Shown in pieces: positions 61,701-64,000 of a stretch of 64,000 nucleotides of DNA. The stretch covers positions 547,501 through 611,500 of the forward strand of contig CAHIKZ030000805.1 in assembly GCA_903632075.3 (NCBI GenBank), given 5' to 3'. The stretch comes from Acanthosepion pharaonis. Taxonomy: Eukaryota; Mollusca; Cephalopoda; Sepiida; Sepiidae. Position numbers and translations under genes: made by a program. Each line of letters begins with the position of its first letter. Within the stretch, counting starts at the first letter, position 1. The notes beneath the pieces are model-generated. The model made no database searches. It saw only the letters and a program-made list of their open reading frames with translations, and was not told where the DNA came from.

Positions 61701-63480
61701 ACATTTTAGAACTGAGAATGCCATGGTAAAAACGTTGCCATAATTTTCTGCTCTGCACGTCTTTTTCTTCCAAGAACCTATATTTTTGCCTTTGTATTCT
61801 TTGCTCATTTTCAGATGCCATAACCTGTGCACATGTTTCTCTTTACTTGTGTGCTGCAATTAGATTAGCTCATTTCATCAAAAAGTCAAAAAAGGAGTTC
61901 ACTGATTTATTTCTAAGAAGCAAAAGCAAAAAGAGAGAAAAACACATCTATCCACTAATTCTTTTATGCTTAATTTATATTTTTAATAGTCTAGACATAT
62001 TTTGTTTCTCAAAAGCTTTTACTCCCACTCTCCTTTTCTCCACCTTCAAAAGTTTTAATCAGCCCATCAGGTTTCAGCTTCAACTTCTTCGACATCTATA
62101 AGGATAATTATGTTTATGTCACCGTAAAGTTTTCTGATGACATTGATGTTTAACTTTAGGCACAGACTTGACAGAAACAACAATTACAGTTTGTAGTCAA
62201 CTGGAAACAACCCACCCACACATGCACCACATTCTGCTCAAGTGGAGTTTGTCTGAGCTAAAAGAAAAGGCACATATCCACTCAGCTTAACTCACAGCTA
62301 AAAGTTATTGATTAAAAAGCTTATGATTACATTGTTTTTTCTTCTTCCCTCTGATATAACTATTCATATTTGAAGATGTCTAACACACAAAAATAATTTG
62401 TTATTTCTGTTTTCTTACTGTCATGACTAGTTTAGCAATATTAGTTTGCCAGATCTTTATCTGTTTTCTTTTCTTGACCTTCTCTGTGCATTCAGTTTGT
62501 ACTTTTGTGTGTATGGTGCTCTCTCTCCCTATACCTCTTTGATCAATTTGTTTGTCCTTGCTCTTCCAGTGTATCTGTACTAATTGACCATTACTTTGTA
62601 CTACCTGCGTTTTTCTCCATTCTATTTTGTTTCTTTCCACCATGGCCATGTGTCAACTTCTACTCTCTCTCTCTCTTAATATTCAGAATAGAACAGTCAA
62701 GTAGATATTCTCTTGATAATTGTCTCTTTATTCATGTTCAGAGATTTTAAAGAAATAATATTGTATGGAAAATAGCTTTCTCTGTACAACTACTTTTTTT
62801 CCATTCAAAAGCATTTTAAAGTGTTGATTGGGGAGGGTAGCATATTTCATAATTTCAGCTTACATTGTTATGCATAAAATTTAAAATAAAGCCTATGTGA
62901 ACCTTTGACATTCAGCCTTATATTAACCCAGTTGCATACTCACTTGGCAAGTGCATCTTTGTGCTAGTTTCATTGGTGCACAGTTAGCAGCAGCCTTCTC
63001 TACTAGGTTTGCACCTGATAAGGGTACATTGGCTGGTGCAGGCCTCATTGGATACATGCAATGTAAGGGACTCTAGATACTTGGTGTATTCTCTTCACCC
63101 TCTCACTTCCCCAGACTTATTACTTGTCTTTTCTAAACCAATTTATTGTTTCTGACTAAGATTTGTAAAACAGATTGGTTCACATGTATATGCAAACAAA
63201 CTTGTTTTCTTAGAAAGCATTGTGAGTCCCAATTTACCAGAATTTCTTTCTTTGGACTTTATCAATTGTCTCCTTTTCTCTGGAGTCCTTATTGAACCAA
63301 CTCTTTTTCTCTTTTATTGATTTCATGCTTTTTCTTACTGTTGTGATTTTTGTTTTCCTTTAGTTTTTTTTTTTTTTTTTTTCTGTATTAAAAAAGACTT
63401 TTTGTGGATTATTTTGCCACATTCTTTCACATATTCCCTCTTTTCCCCTTTTCCTTTTTCATCTGACAAGATTTTACCTT
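58730..63480. other. AT-rich intronic stretch before exon C
   Basis: No gene or transposon domain recognised. From about 62.3 kb the + strand becomes pyrimidine-rich. A segment at 62.93-63.08 kb is less AT-rich and of unknown origin. Confidence 0.55.
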
Positions 63481-63510
63481 CCTTCCTTTCATCCATCCAT
63501 CCTTCCTTCC
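63481..63510. repeat. TTCC/ATCC tetranucleotide repeat
   Basis: CCTTCC and ATCC units just upstream of the exon C acceptor, part of its long pyrimidine-rich approach. Confidence 0.85.
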
Positions 63511-63559
63511 CACTTTATATCCCTGCTGGATTCCTAATCCGTATTGTTCTCTCCTTCAG

Positions 63560-64000
63560 ATTCAACTGTGACTCCCCTGTAAGTGACCTCGAATCAAGAA
63601 CACCGAAGGGACGTGGAAAACGGGGACGGGGCAACACTGCTACACCCGTCAACGAACGTGTGAATAGCAATAATAGCAACAACAGCAACAGCAGCAACGC
63701 CAACAACAGCAACAACAACAGCAACAATGAGGGTCGCAAATTGAGGAAAGGTCGGAGATGTGGTGGCAATAGTTTCCAAGCCCCACCCAGCCCTGCCAAG
63801 CCAGAGCATGACCGTAGCAGTTCCTTAAAACGGAAAGGGCGGCCCTCTGATTTGGATCTCTCTGTTCCTCCCGACTCATCCAAAGGTAGTAAACGATGTC
63901 GTTCAAGCTCTAGAGGTGCCACAGCTGCCTCCAACACCACCAATAACCAGAACTCCAATACATCATCTACAGGCAGCATTGGTACTACAGTGACAATTGT
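63560..64000 (+). CDS. ZNF609: ZNF608/ZNF609-family protein, large coding exon C (runs off the window)
   Basis: The exon starts after a pyrimidine-rich tract ending TCCTTCAG. Its first base completes the split arginine codon. The frame reads FNCDSPVSDLESRTPKGRGK and stays open to the window edge. The start matches the ZNF608/609 junction pattern (APPR-F-C-[ED]-SP-x-SDLE) and then the conserved GRGKRGRG basic patch. Next is a 22-codon low-complexity run of Asn and Ser with one Ala (63663-63728). Basic clusters KLRKGRR, LKRKGRP and GSKRCR follow and look like nuclear localisation signals. Between them is a DLDLSVPPDSSKGSKR stretch resembling the vertebrate MELDLNSSSEDNKPGKR region. The rest is rich in Ser, Thr, Asn and Gly and probably disordered. 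No donor is needed within the window; vertebrate genes also have a long exon here. Minus-strand leucine- or cysteine-rich frames over this exon are shadows. Confidence 0.93.
63663..63728 (+). repeat. Coding AAC/AGC microsatellite (Asn/Ser tract)
   Basis: 22 codons of AAC/AAT and AGC with one GCC, in frame inside exon C. It encodes a low-complexity Asn-Ser tract between two basic patches. Confidence 0.93.

Larger units (their letters stand above)
41019..63559 (+). other. Intron between exons B and C (about 22.5 kb)
   Basis: It runs from GTAATT to CTCCTTCAG in phase 2. It holds a mariner remnant (49.2 kb), a tRNA-SINE (52.0 kb), short mariner-like repeats (50.24 and 52.45 kb), a repeat of the CTGATGA family (55.1 kb), a (TA)n-tailed repeat (58.5 kb) and long TA/CA arrays. 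Large parts (41.02-46.4, 47.04-49.1, 55.2-58.4 and 58.7-62.3 kb) are featureless AT-rich sequence in which I see nothing to annotate. Roughly 52.6-53.7 and 62.3-63.5 kb are pyrimidine-rich on the + strand. Confidence 0.85.

Noticed and set aside
63515..63979. 154-codon minus-strand open frame rich in leucine
   Set aside because: It is the antisense of exon C; the leucine run mirrors the AAC/AGC array on the coding strand.
1..64000. CRISPR array, operon, riboswitch or phage/plasmid system
   Set aside because: The sequence is eukaryotic (spliced exons, LINEs, SINEs, mariner and hAT elements); no regularly spaced direct repeats other than microsatellites were seen.

Overview
This window is animal nuclear DNA from a large, AT-rich, repeat-heavy genome. 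A cephalopod mollusc (octopus-like) is my best guess. The reasons are very long introns, abundant CA/TA microsatellites, and the mix of mariner, hAT, Jockey-type LINE, Penelope-like and tRNA-SINE remnants. One SINE (about 27.3 kb) resembles a repeat I associate with cephalopods. The lineage is inferred from these features only.

The only host gene I can support is on the + strand. It is part of the ZNF608/ZNF609 family, the vertebrate relatives of Drosophila scribbler/brakeless. Three consecutive coding exons are visible: 28403-28559, 40931-41018 and 63560 to beyond the window end. All splice sites are GT/AG and the phases join into one continuous reading frame. The introns between them are about 12.4 kb and 22.5 kb. 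Bases 1-28402 are read as part of an upstream intron or flank, because no earlier exon was recognised. The start codon, N-terminal part, zinc finger and C-terminus lie outside the window.

All other coding-like material is decayed transposons.
- 1-1346: Penelope-like element (RT plus GIY-YIG remnants), ending in a hammerhead-like motif.
- 5501-6950 (-): 5'-truncated Jockey/CR1-type LINE with a poly(A) tail and an intact YADD.
- 7632-7827: 196-bp hAT-type MITE with a perfect 8-bp target duplication.
- 7897-10237: decayed hAT element with a BED finger, TIRs and a 7/8-matching duplication.
- 13.2 and 29.3-29.7 kb: inverted pairs of one repeat family, with a fifth copy at 55.1 kb.
- 17.05-17.4 and 26.0-26.4 kb: LINE C-terminal remnants.
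- 18.6-18.95 kb: a second Penelope-like RT remnant.
- 20.0-20.6 (-) and 49.2-49.6 (+) kb: mariner transposase remnants of one family in opposite orientation.
- 30628-31150: internally deleted mariner flanked by TA.
- Several tRNA-derived SINEs, TIR-bounded short elements and large microsatellites.

No rRNA gene, functional tRNA gene, CRISPR array or prokaryotic signal was seen. The rest is ordinary AT-rich intron sequence. I did not find a convincing new biological system. The most interesting leads are the five-copy repeat family with hammerhead-like core boxes, the SINE family ending in (TA)n, and opposite-oriented repeat copies flanking internal exons of a gene whose vertebrate relative makes a known circular RNA.
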